This document shows, one piece after another, positions 1 to 5,005 of a stretch of 5,005 nt of DNA. Numbering within the stretch: position 1 is the first letter of the stretch; each line of letters begins with the position of its first letter. The DNA lies in the NCBI GenBank assembly GCA_028276345.1, contig JAPYWM010000114.1, forward strand, positions 1 through 5,005, written 5' to 3'. The translations under genes and the position numbers were made by a program. Under the pieces are notes generated by a model. It saw nothing but the letters and a program-made list of their open reading frames with translations. It was not told the origin of the DNA and did not search any database. Source of the stretch: Sphingobacterium sp. (GTDB lineage Bacteria; Bacteroidota; Bacteroidia; SpSt-205).

Positions 1-621
1 GAGAGCATTTACGACCAGTTTATCCAGCGCCTCATCGGGGTGTACGAGCAGGCTCGCCAACGAATCGGTCATCCGCTCAATCCTGACACGCTGATTGGCC
101 CGCTGATTGACAAGGCTGCCGTAGCGATGATGCAGGAGGCCCTGCAGACCGTCAAAGCCGAAGGGGGCCGCATTCTCTATGGCGGTGAGGTGCTAAGTGG
201 TCCCTCCTACGAAAGTGGCACCTACGTCGTCCCCGCCATCGTAGAAGCCCAAAACCACTGGCCCATCGTCCAGCAAGAAACCTTCGCCCCGATCCTCTAC
301 GTGCTGCGTTACAAAACCCTGGACGAGGCCATCGCCATGCAAAACAATGTACCGCAAGGGCTCTCGTCCAGTATTTTCACCGACAGCCTCCAAGAAGCCG
401 AGCAGTTTTTAGGACCGACTGGGTCTGATTGCGGTATCGCCAATGTCAATATTGGTCCCTCCGGCGCAGAAATCGGTGGAGCTTTCGGCGGCGAAAAAGA
501 AACTGGCGGCGGCCGCGAAGCGGGCTCCGACGCCTGGAAAGCCTACATGCGCCGTCAAACCGTCACTATCAATTACGGCGACTCCCTCCCCCTCGCCCAG
601 GGCATCCGCTTTGAAGTGTGA
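1..621 (+). CDS. ALDH7-family aldehyde dehydrogenase (alpha-aminoadipic semialdehyde dehydrogenase-like), C-terminal part
   Basis: The frame is open from the first base, so this is the last 206 residues of a protein normally about 500 long; the N-terminal NAD-binding region and the catalytic Cys lie upstream of the window. The ALDH7 subtype (antiquitin/ALDH7A1; AmaB in Pseudomonas) is clear. Fragment residue 93 (codon 277-279) is the conserved Glu of the ETFAPILYV motif, which contacts the nicotinamide ribose in ALDHs. The region around 421-560 carries the ALDH7 signatures GSDCGIANVN, GAEIGGAFGGEK, TGGGREAGSDAWK and YMRR, and the protein ends LPLAQGIRFEV, close to the human ALDH7A1 C-terminus as I recall it. 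In this family the enzyme oxidises alpha-aminoadipic semialdehyde (in equilibrium with piperideine-6-carboxylate) to aminoadipate with NAD+, a cytosolic lysine-catabolic step. Related semialdehyde or betaine-aldehyde substrates remain possible. The stop overlaps the next gene by 4 nt. Confidence 0.93.
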   Translation, partial: ESIYDQFIQRLIGVYEQARQRIGHPLNPDTLIGPLIDKAAVAMMQEALQTVKAEGGRILYGGEVLSGPSYESGTYVVPAIVEAQNHWPIVQQETFAPILYVLRYKTLDEAIAMQNNVPQGLSSSIFTDSLQEAEQFLGPTGSDCGIANVNIGPSGAEIGGAFGGEKETGGGREAGSDAWKAYMRRQTVTINYGDSLPLAQGIRFEV

Positions 622-1373
622 TCTACAACCACAAGGTCGTCGTCGTCCTCCCCGCCTATAACGCCGCCGCTACCCTCACGCAAACCGTCCAGGAAATAGA
701 CCGAAGCATCGTCGACGAAATCATCTTGGTGGACGACGCCAGCCGGGACGAGACGGTCGCTATTGCCCGCCAACTCGGCCTAAGCCACATCATCGTCCAT
801 CCCGAGAACCGCGGCTACGGCGCCAACCAGAAAACCTGTTACCGCGCCGCCCTGGACATGAATGCCGATATCATCATCATGCTCCATCCCGATTACCAGT
901 ACACCCCCAAACTTCTCCCGGTCATGGCGCACATGATTGCCTCAGGGCTGTATGATGTGGTGCTCGGCTCACGTATTCTGGGCGGCACCGCCCTCAAAGG
1001 CGGCATGCCCCTCTACAAGTACATCGCCAACCGCGCCCTCACCTTCTTCCAAAACCTGCTCCTCGGCGCCAAACTCTCCGAATACCATACGGGCTACCGC
1101 GCCTATCACAGACGCGTCCTCCTCGCCATCCCCTGGCAGTATAATAGCGACGACTTCATCTTTGATAACGAGTTCCTCTCGCAGGTGATTTATGCTGGCT
1201 TTCGCATCGGTGAGGTGAGCTGCCCCACGCGTTACTTCCCCGAGGCCTCTTCGATAAACTTTCCGCGTAGTGTGCGATATGGCCTGGGCGTTCTCCGGGT
1301 CAGCATACAGCACCTCCTCAATAAAGCCAAGCTCCTCGACTCCCCCGCCTATAAGATAGACCCCATCACTTGA
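618..1373 (+). CDS. Family 2 glycosyltransferase, DPM/DPG-synthase-like
   Basis: A 251-residue GT-A fold transferase. It opens with a beta strand and the VVVVLPAYNAAATL motif (residues 7-20), then ILVDDAS (37-42; Asp39/Asp40 are expected nucleotide-sugar contacts) and HPENRGYGAN (61-70). The metal-site region is LHPDYQY (89-95) in place of the more common DAD-x-Q, a variant I recall in a dolichol-phosphate-mannose-synthase-like subgroup. Later conserved pieces are EYHTGYRAY (155-163) and DDFIFDNEFLSQ (178-189). There is no signal peptide and no C-terminal membrane segment, so the enzyme is probably cytosolic or peripheral. Donor and acceptor cannot be read from sequence; a lipid-phosphate or cell-surface glycan acceptor is likely. 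The GTG start at 618 is effectively forced: an in-frame TGA lies at 612-614 and the first internal Met is residue 81. It overlaps the ALDH stop by 4 nt (GTGA), implying coupled translation. I see no clear Shine-Dalgarno sequence. Confidence 0.92.
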   Translation: MIYNHKVVVVLPAYNAAATLTQTVQEIDRSIVDEIILVDDASRDETVAIARQLGLSHIIVHPENRGYGANQKTCYRAALDMNADIIIMLHPDYQYTPKLLPVMAHMIASGLYDVVLGSRILGGTALKGGMPLYKYIANRALTFFQNLLLGAKLSEYHTGYRAYHRRVLLAIPWQYNSDDFIFDNEFLSQVIYAGFRIGEVSCPTRYFPEASSINFPRSVRYGLGVLRVSIQHLLNKAKLLDSPAYKIDPIT

Positions 1374-1375
1374 CC

Positions 1376-1391
1376 GGGGTTTCTTCACCCC
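1376..1391. terminator. Small hairpin in the convergent gap, possible weak bidirectional terminator
   Basis: GGGGT (1376-1380) pairs with ACCCC (1387-1391) around a 6-nt TTCTTC loop, between the converging stops of the glycosyltransferase and the transporter gene. A second ACCCC at 1360-1364 could pair with the same GGGGT, giving two mutually exclusive stems. There is no T-run on either side, so it does not look like a classical intrinsic terminator. The location is the main support. Confidence 0.25.
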
Positions 1392-2189
1392 TCAGGAGAC
1401 TTTGGCCTGGGGGATACTCAGGCGCCAGGCACTTTCCCGGGCGGCTTTTTCTATCATGGCCCGAGCGCGCTCTGGCCCCAAATACCTGTCTATCAGCTCA
1501 TGCACCCCATACAAAACCGGCGTCAAGAATAGCGCTACCAGCGCTTTATAGGCATAGTTCAATAGCCCTATGACCGTTACCTGTGCGAAACTCCACCCTG
1601 CACCCCAATAAAACGCAATATACAGCACCACAAAGCTATCCACGAACTGCGAAATAAGGGTAGACCCTGTCGCTCGCACAGCCAGCCAGCGCCCCTTAGT
1701 CAGTCGTCGTAGCCAGTGAAAACTCGCCACATCTACAAGCTGCCCAATCAGAAAAGCCGTCAGGGAACCCGCAACAATCCACAAACTCTGCCCGAATATA
1801 GCCGAGAAAGCCGTCGGCATATGAAGCTTTTCGCCAGCCACTTCCCGCCATACCCAGAAGTCCGCCGGCGGAAGCATCATCGCAGTATACACCATCAAAA
1901 ACGCATAAGCAATCACGCCTGCCGCAATAAACGAAATCCGCCGCACCGCCCGCAGCCCAAAGTACTCATTAATCAAGTCCGTAGCAATAAACACCCACGG
2001 CCACAAAATCACCCCCGACGACAACGAGAGCGTCAGCCCCTGCTGCCCCAAAAGGCTAATCGGCACCGGCTCTAAGCCAAATATCCGCTCCAACGAAAAT
2101 ATCTTCACGCCGATAAACTCAGCTATCAGAGCATTTCCGAGAAAAAACGCCGTAAGTATGACGAAAAGCGTCTGTTCTCGACTATGCAT
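1392..2189 (-). CDS. yhhQ: Queuosine precursor transporter, YhhQ (DUF165) family
   Basis: A 265-residue membrane protein with about six hydrophobic segments, roughly at residues 8-28, 57-73, 84-106, 127-150, 178-196 and 201-227. Family hallmarks are the FIATDLINEYFG stretch (67-78), the basic loop RAVRR (80-84), and RATGSTLISQFVDSFVVLY (172-190). YhhQ proteins import queuosine precursors such as preQ0, preQ1 or queuine for modification of G34 in tRNA Tyr, His, Asn and Asp; which one this protein carries is not evident. It is longer than the 221-residue E. coli protein because of an extra loop at about residues 30-56, as I recall from Bacteroidota homologues. The ATG at 2189 is the first possible start, since an in-frame TAG lies only one codon upstream (2193-2195). 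It overlaps the end of rnz by 8 nt and is the last gene of the operon. The C-terminus (about 238-265) is a charged cytoplasmic tail. Confidence 0.93.
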   Translation of the reverse strand: MHSREQTLFVILTAFFLGNALIAEFIGVKIFSLERIFGLEPVPISLLGQQGLTLSLSSGVILWPWVFIATDLINEYFGLRAVRRISFIAAGVIAYAFLMVYTAMMLPPADFWVWREVAGEKLHMPTAFSAIFGQSLWIVAGSLTAFLIGQLVDVASFHWLRRLTKGRWLAVRATGSTLISQFVDSFVVLYIAFYWGAGWSFAQVTVIGLLNYAYKALVALFLTPVLYGVHELIDRYLGPERARAMIEKAARESAWRLSIPQAKVS

Positions 2190-3111
2190 GGTCTATTATG
2201 TAGGTTTTTCCTTCTTCGGCTAATAGGGTCGCCGGGAAGGTAGCCTGAGCTTCTCGGAGGAGGGGGAGGGGGTCTTTGTAGCGGGCGGAGAAGTGCCCAA
2301 TCAAGAGCGTTTGTACGCCGGCGGCTTCGGCTATGCGAGCGGCCTCCTGTGCTGTTGCGTGAAAAGTTTGCCGCGCCCGCTCCTGCTGACCGGAAAGAAA
2401 TGTCGCCTCATGATACAGCATGGTTGTGCCATTAACATATTCCACCAGGCGTTTATCATAGACTGTATCGCTACAATAGGCATAAGAACGGGGCGGCGGG
2501 GGTGGAAGGGTAATATCATCCCAGGTGAGGCGGGAGCCTTGCCAGTCGATAGCGCCTTTTTCCCGCAGCTGGGATAGGTCTGCACCGGAAAGGCCTAAGC
2601 TTTGTACCCGGGCACCATCTACCCGGCGCTCGGCCTGCAATTCCGCAAAGCGAAATCCAACCGTTGGAACCCCGTGCCGCAAAGCAAACCCCCAGATTCG
2701 GAGGCCCGACGCGTCCCACAGACATATCGCTTCTTTACCGGGCCAAACCTCCACCACATAAAGCGGGTAGCGTAACGTCTGGTAGGTGCCCATGAGGGTA
2801 GCTTCCAGGTAGGCTTTGAGTCCCAGCGGCCCAAACACATAGATTGGACGCGTCCGGCCCTGCAAGTGCAGCGTGGTGAGAAGAGCCGGAAGCCCCCCTA
2901 TGTGGTCTGCATGAAGGTGTGAGACACATATCCCCACCAGCCGGGACCAGGGCAAATCATACTTCAGGATCTGATACTGCGTCGCTTCCCCGCAATCTAT
3001 CAGGAAGTGTTGGGTGCCATATTGCACCCACTGGGCGGCATGGTGACGGCCATGAAGCGGCATCGCACTCGCCGTCCCCAGGACCGTCACCGAAAAGACC
3101 GCCTTACTCAA
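2182..3111 (-). CDS. rnz: Ribonuclease Z (tRNA 3'-processing endonuclease)
   Basis: A 309-residue short-form RNase Z of the metallo-beta-lactamase superfamily, which cuts the 3' trailer from tRNA precursors in the cytosol. In order: VTVLGTASAMP (8-18), FLIDCGEATQ (36-45), the zinc motif SHLHADH (His65, His67, Asp69, His70), the third-metal-ligand region RHGVPTVGF (His146), YAYCSDT (Asp215), YHEATF (234-239) and IGHFSARY (His273). This is the full ligand set of an active enzyme, and the HEAT and GHFS motifs separate it from generic MBL hydrolases. Five consecutive prolines (203-207; 2491-2505) precede the Asp215 strand and may need EF-P for smooth translation. The start is TTG at 3111, overlapping the STAS gene stop by 4 nt (TTGA). 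No in-frame start codon lies between it and an upstream stop at 3136-3138. A GTG at residue 8 is the only nearby alternative and would cut into the first beta strand. It overlaps the downstream transporter gene by 8 nt. Confidence 0.96.
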   Translation of the reverse strand: MSKAVFSVTVLGTASAMPLHGRHHAAQWVQYGTQHFLIDCGEATQYQILKYDLPWSRLVGICVSHLHADHIGGLPALLTTLHLQGRTRPIYVFGPLGLKAYLEATLMGTYQTLRYPLYVVEVWPGKEAICLWDASGLRIWGFALRHGVPTVGFRFAELQAERRVDGARVQSLGLSGADLSQLREKGAIDWQGSRLTWDDITLPPPPPRSYAYCSDTVYDKRLVEYVNGTTMLYHEATFLSGQQERARQTFHATAQEAARIAEAAGVQTLLIGHFSARYKDPLPLLREAQATFPATLLAEEGKTYIIDHA

Positions 3112-3656
3112 TCTTCCTCGTCCTCTTCCGCCTCTTCATCCTCCCAGTCCTCATCTTCCCACTCTTCATCCTCCCAGTCTTCATCCTCCCAATCCTCATC
3201 CTCCCAATCTTCCTCATCCCACTCTTCATCCCACTCTTCCTCGTCTCCTTCTTCGAAGTCTTCCTCTGTCTCTGGTTCGTCCTCTACCTTTTTGGGCATC
3301 AACGCTAACTCCTGTTGGCTAAAGTATGCCAACGCTTCCTCTAACGTAGGTAGGAGCGGCATAATCATATCCATTTTTGATAATCGGAATACACTTTTGA
3401 CGGCATCCTGGTCGCTTACTATAGCCAGGGAGCGCCCCTGACCTTCTAAAAGGCGCCGCAGCATCAGCAGCGCACTCAAAACTGAACTATCTATGGAACG
3501 CACCTGGCTTAGGTCAACTACGACCGGTTTAGACTCTGTGGTGTGGGTCAGCACCGCAAAATCAGACTTGAGCTGCACAGTATGAGAGGCATTTAGCACG
3601 GATTCCATGGGGCGATAGACGACCAGGGTATCGCGCTTTTCTATTTCAGATTGCAT
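3108..3656 (-). CDS. STAS-domain (anti-sigma-factor antagonist-like) protein with acidic, Trp-periodic C-terminal tail
   Basis: 182 residues in two parts. Residues 1-117 form a STAS domain like SpoIIAA/RsbV: strand VVVDLSQVRSID (45-56), then DSSVLSALL (56-64), where Ser57 aligns with the Ser phosphorylated in SpoIIAA. The usual Gly after DSS is Val59. LAIVSDQDAVKSVFRLSKMD (77-96) and LLPTLEEALAYF (101-112) complete the fold. After a short PKK linker, residues 125-182 are a tail with 46 Asp/Glu out of 58 and no basic residue, with Trp at 142, 146, 151, 156, 161, 166 and 171. Similar STAS proteins beside rnz occur in Bacteroidota as I recall, but without a tail like this. The domain suggests a partner-switch or scaffolding role; no cognate kinase or sigma factor is in view, so function is unknown. 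The ATG at 3656 is the first possible start, since TGA at 3660-3662 lies in frame. It overlaps the upstream MBL gene by 11 nt and rnz by 4 nt. Confidence 0.9.
   Translation of the reverse strand: MQSEIEKRDTLVVYRPMESVLNASHTVQLKSDFAVLTHTTESKPVVVDLSQVRSIDSSVLSALLMLRRLLEGQGRSLAIVSDQDAVKSVFRLSKMDMIMPLLPTLEEALAYFSQQELALMPKKVEDEPETEEDFEEGDEEEWDEEWDEEDWEDEDWEDEDWEDEEWEDEDWEDEEAEEDEED
3115..3125 (-). promoter_or_regulatory. Candidate Shine-Dalgarno sequence for the TTG start of rnz
   Basis: On the coding strand, GAGGA at 3125-3121 lies 9 nt before the TTG start at 3111, and a second GAGGA at 3119-3115 lies 3 nt before it. Both are also Glu/Asp codons of the STAS tail. The spacing of the first is good for a ribosome binding site. 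However, purine-rich codons make such matches likely by chance here, and many Bacteroidota rely little on Shine-Dalgarno pairing. Confidence 0.35.
3136..3237 (-). repeat. 15-bp coding tandem repeat (acidic-Trp minisatellite) in the STAS gene tail
   Basis: Reading the + strand, 15-nt units begin at 3136, 3151, 3166, 3181, 3196 and 3211, followed by a shortened 12-nt unit at 3226-3237. On the coding strand each full unit is five codons: Trp followed by four acidic codons. In the four complete five-codon cycles starting at Trp151, Trp156, Trp161 and Trp166, every difference falls on a third codon position (GAG/GAA, GAT/GAC or Asp/Glu exchanges); Trp and the acidic character never change. Four units (at 3136, 3166, 3181 and 3196) contain GGAGG on the coding strand. 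The length is a multiple of three, so gain or loss of whole units keeps the frame and leaves the downstream rnz overlap intact. Confidence 0.9.
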
Positions 3657-4284
3657 CTTTCAGGAAGGGGTTGGAGACCTTTTCGGTTCCAATGGTTGTA
3701 CTGGGGCCGTGGCCAGGCCATACTTCGACGACCTCTCCTAAGGGAAGGAGCTTTTCCACGATGCTACGCATAAGGGTCTCGTAGTCGGCCAAAGGTAAGT
3801 GATAATTCCCAATTCCAGCGGCAAAGAGCACATCACCGCTAAATACCCGCTCCACTTTTGGAAAGTAATAGGCCACCGAGCCTGGGGAATGTCCCGGCAC
3901 ATGGCGCACCTGCACCAGCAAATCACCCCATAGCAGCTCCCCTTCCTCCACATACGCGGTCGCCTCGGGCCCCTCCTCATACTGCAATCCCATCATCATC
4001 GCCCACTCCCCCGCATGGCGATACACTACCTCCTCCGCCGCATGATAATATAACGGCACCCCAAAGCGCTCTACCACCCACCGTACCCCTAAAACATGAT
4101 CGATATGCGCATGGGTGAGATAAATCGCACGAAGTTCAAGCCCTTCCCGCTCTAAAACCTCTAAGAAGTGCTGCTTTTCAGAGTGGGTGTAAAAGCCCGG
4201 ATCTATCAGCCAGGCCTCCCGGCCCGCCGCAATCAAATAGGTGTTCTCCGCATAGGGATTACACACGAAGCGCCAGAATCGCAT
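3646..4284 (-). CDS. Small MBL-fold hydrolase, glyoxalase II-like
   Basis: A 212-residue single-domain metallo-beta-lactamase-fold protein. The core is ENTYLI (13-18), WLIDPGF (25-31), the metal motif THAHIDH (His58, His60, Asp62, His63), HVPGHSPGS (His132), FSGDVLF (Asp151) and VWPGHGPSTTIG (His192). This is the full two-metal ligand set, so it should be catalytic. The closing EKVSNPFL is typical of a Bacteroidota group annotated as MBL-fold or hydroxyacylglutathione hydrolase-like. It lacks the C-terminal substrate-binding domain of true glyoxalase II (about 250 residues), so a thioester or other small-molecule ester substrate is plausible but unproven. The segment after Asp151 reads AAGIGNYHLPLADYETL rather than the common SIGRTDLPGGD type. 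The ATG start at 4284 shares one base with the upstream TGA stop; TAG at 4288-4290 blocks an earlier start in frame. No signal peptide is seen. Confidence 0.92.
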   Translation of the reverse strand: MRFWRFVCNPYAENTYLIAAGREAWLIDPGFYTHSEKQHFLEVLEREGLELRAIYLTHAHIDHVLGVRWVVERFGVPLYYHAAEEVVYRHAGEWAMMMGLQYEEGPEATAYVEEGELLWGDLLVQVRHVPGHSPGSVAYYFPKVERVFSGDVLFAAGIGNYHLPLADYETLMRSIVEKLLPLGEVVEVWPGHGPSTTIGTEKVSNPFLKDAI

Positions 4285-5005
4285 CAGCTATACTCGTAAA
4301 AGCCTCGTCCCGTCTTTCGCCCCAAGTAGCCTGCCTGTACCATATTCACCAGGAGTGGGCAAGGGGCATACTTGGGGTCGCCAAACCCCTCATACAGCAC
4401 CCGCAAAATCGCCAAACACACATCCAGCCCAATGAAATCGGCTAACTCCAAGGGGCCCATGGGATGATTCATGCCGAGCTTCATGATGGTGTCTATGGCT
4501 TCTCGGGTGGCCACCCCCTGCCACAACGCATAGATCGCCTCATTGATCATAGGCATCAGCACCCGATTGGAGATAAAGCCCGGATAATCCTGCACCACGA
4601 CCGGTTCCTTACCGAGGGCCTTGGCTATGTCAACGACCTTCTGGGTCGTAGCCTCATCCGTCTGATGCCCCCGAATCACCTCTACCAGGCGCATGACAGG
4701 CACCGGGTTCATGAAATGCATGCCAATGAAGCGCTCAGGCCGAGGCACGGCCGCCGCCAGCCGCGTAATAGAAATAGAAGAGGTATTCGTCGCCAGAATC
4801 GTCTCGGGCGCTACGGCTTCGCCCACCGCTTTCCAGACGTTCAGTTTGAGTGCCACATCCTCTGGAATCGCTTCCACGACTATTTCTACGCCTTGAACGG
4901 CTTCCTGGGCCTGCTCATAAAAGGTGAGACGACCAAGCAGGGCTTCTCGCGCGTCGGGCGTAAGGATTCCTTTTTTGACTTGGCGTTCGGCATTTTGGGA
5001 CACTA
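4284..5005 (-). CDS. hbd: 3-hydroxybutyryl-CoA dehydrogenase, missing its N-terminus at the window edge
   Basis: The frame runs off the right edge, leaving about 240 C-terminal residues. The missing 45 or so would carry the GxGxxG NAD-binding loop. Counting from the GTG codon at 5003 (probably an internal Val): IVVEAIPED (41-49), ATNTSSISIT with catalytic-site Ser75, GMHFMNPVP with the catalytic His96, LVEVIRG with Glu108 (the His-Glu dyad partner), PGFISNRVLMPMINEA (141-156), and GMNHPMGPLELADFIGLD (177-194) with Asn179. It ends GRKTGRGFYEYS, the usual C-terminus of the single-domain enzyme, so it is not a fused enoyl-CoA hydratase/dehydrogenase. It interconverts acetoacetyl-CoA and 3-hydroxybutyryl-CoA (or longer 3-hydroxyacyl-CoA) with NAD(P)H in fatty-acid, butyrate or amino-acid catabolism. 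It is the first visible gene of the minus-strand operon; the promoter lies beyond the edge. Confidence 0.95.
   Translation of the reverse strand, partial: VSQNAERQVKKGILTPDAREALLGRLTFYEQAQEAVQGVEIVVEAIPEDVALKLNVWKAVGEAVAPETILATNTSSISITRLAAAVPRPERFIGMHFMNPVPVMRLVEVIRGHQTDEATTQKVVDIAKALGKEPVVVQDYPGFISNRVLMPMINEAIYALWQGVATREAIDTIMKLGMNHPMGPLELADFIGLDVCLAILRVLYEGFGDPKYAPCPLLVNMVQAGYLGRKTGRGFYEYS

Larger units (their letters stand above)
1392..5005 (-). other. Five-gene overlapping operon: hbd, MBL hydrolase, STAS, rnz, yhhQ
   Basis: Every junction overlaps: 1 nt at 4284, 11 nt at 3646-3656, 4 nt at 3108-3111 and 8 nt at 2182-2189. No space remains for internal intergenic promoters or terminators. 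Any internal promoter would have to lie within coding sequence. Co-transcription with coupled translation is the simplest reading. The order does not by itself establish a shared pathway. Confidence 0.75.

Noticed and set aside
1060..1175. HPDYQY in the glycosyltransferase as a sign of an inactive enzyme
   Set aside because: The other GT2 motifs are intact, including EYHTGYRAY and DDFIFDNEF, and this variant of the metal-site motif is one I recall in a subgroup of DPM-like transferases.
969..1388. 139-codon minus-strand open frame opposite the glycosyltransferase
   Set aside because: No recognisable domain; it lies opposite a clear GT2 gene with intact motifs.
1716..2075. 119-codon + strand open frame opposite the yhhQ-like gene
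   Set aside because: Low-complexity, Arg/His/Pro-rich translation typical of an antisense shadow; the minus frame has clear family motifs and membrane segments.
2490..2510. G-quadruplex on the + strand
   Set aside because: Only three runs of three or more G are present, and the tract is explained by the Pro codons of rnz.
3136..3210. GGAGGATG inside repeat units as internal start sites for a second frame
   Set aside because: The ATG follows GGAGG with no spacing, and the shifted frame gives only a repetitive Met/Arg/Gly string with no recognisable domain.
3136..3237. The tandem repeat as a possible CRISPR array
   Set aside because: Units are 15 bp with no spacers, lie inside a coding frame, and vary only at third codon positions.
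2919..3441. Long + strand open frames across 2919-3441, one rich in Ser and one strongly hydrophobic and membrane-like
   Set aside because: They are the antisense of the acidic-Trp repeat: GAG/GAT codons read in reverse give Ser- or Ile/Leu/Phe-rich strings. The minus frame has a real STAS domain and forced overlaps with genuine genes on both sides.

Overview
The window is protein-coding almost end to end. It fits a member of the Bacteroidota with fairly high GC content (judged by eye). The assignment rests on gene content and family subtype. A short STAS-domain protein sits directly before an RNase Z gene. The YhhQ-type queuosine-precursor transporter is the longer form I associate with Bacteroidota. 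The 3-hydroxybutyryl-CoA dehydrogenase and the small metallo-beta-lactamase-fold hydrolase also read like Bacteroidota versions. No database was searched, so the phylum is an inference.

Layout. On the + strand, positions 1-1373 hold the C-terminal part of an ALDH7-family aldehyde dehydrogenase, followed by a complete family 2 glycosyltransferase whose GTG start overlaps the dehydrogenase stop by 4 nt. An 18-nt gap (1374-1391) follows, containing a small hairpin; it is the only non-coding DNA in the window. From 1392 to the right edge, five minus-strand genes converge on that gap. In transcription order they are: a 3-hydroxybutyryl-CoA dehydrogenase (its 5' end lies beyond the right edge), an MBL-fold hydrolase, a STAS protein with a strange acidic tail, RNase Z (rnz), and a YhhQ-family transporter. 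Each overlaps the next, by 1, 11, 4 and 8 nt, so they almost certainly form one translationally coupled operon with its promoter outside the window.

How the genes may work together. rnz (tRNA 3'-end maturation) and the YhhQ-like transporter (uptake of precursors for queuosine in the tRNA anticodon) form a small tRNA-maturation pair at the end of the operon. The ALDH7 enzyme and the hydroxybutyryl-CoA dehydrogenase can both act in lysine breakdown to acetyl-CoA, but they lie on opposite strands and no direct link is shown.

The most unusual element is the C-terminal tail of the STAS protein. About 58 residues are almost entirely Asp/Glu, with seven Trp at a 4-5 residue period, encoded by a 15-bp tandem repeat that ends just before the TTG start of rnz. 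I see no CRISPR array, mobile element, tRNA or rRNA.
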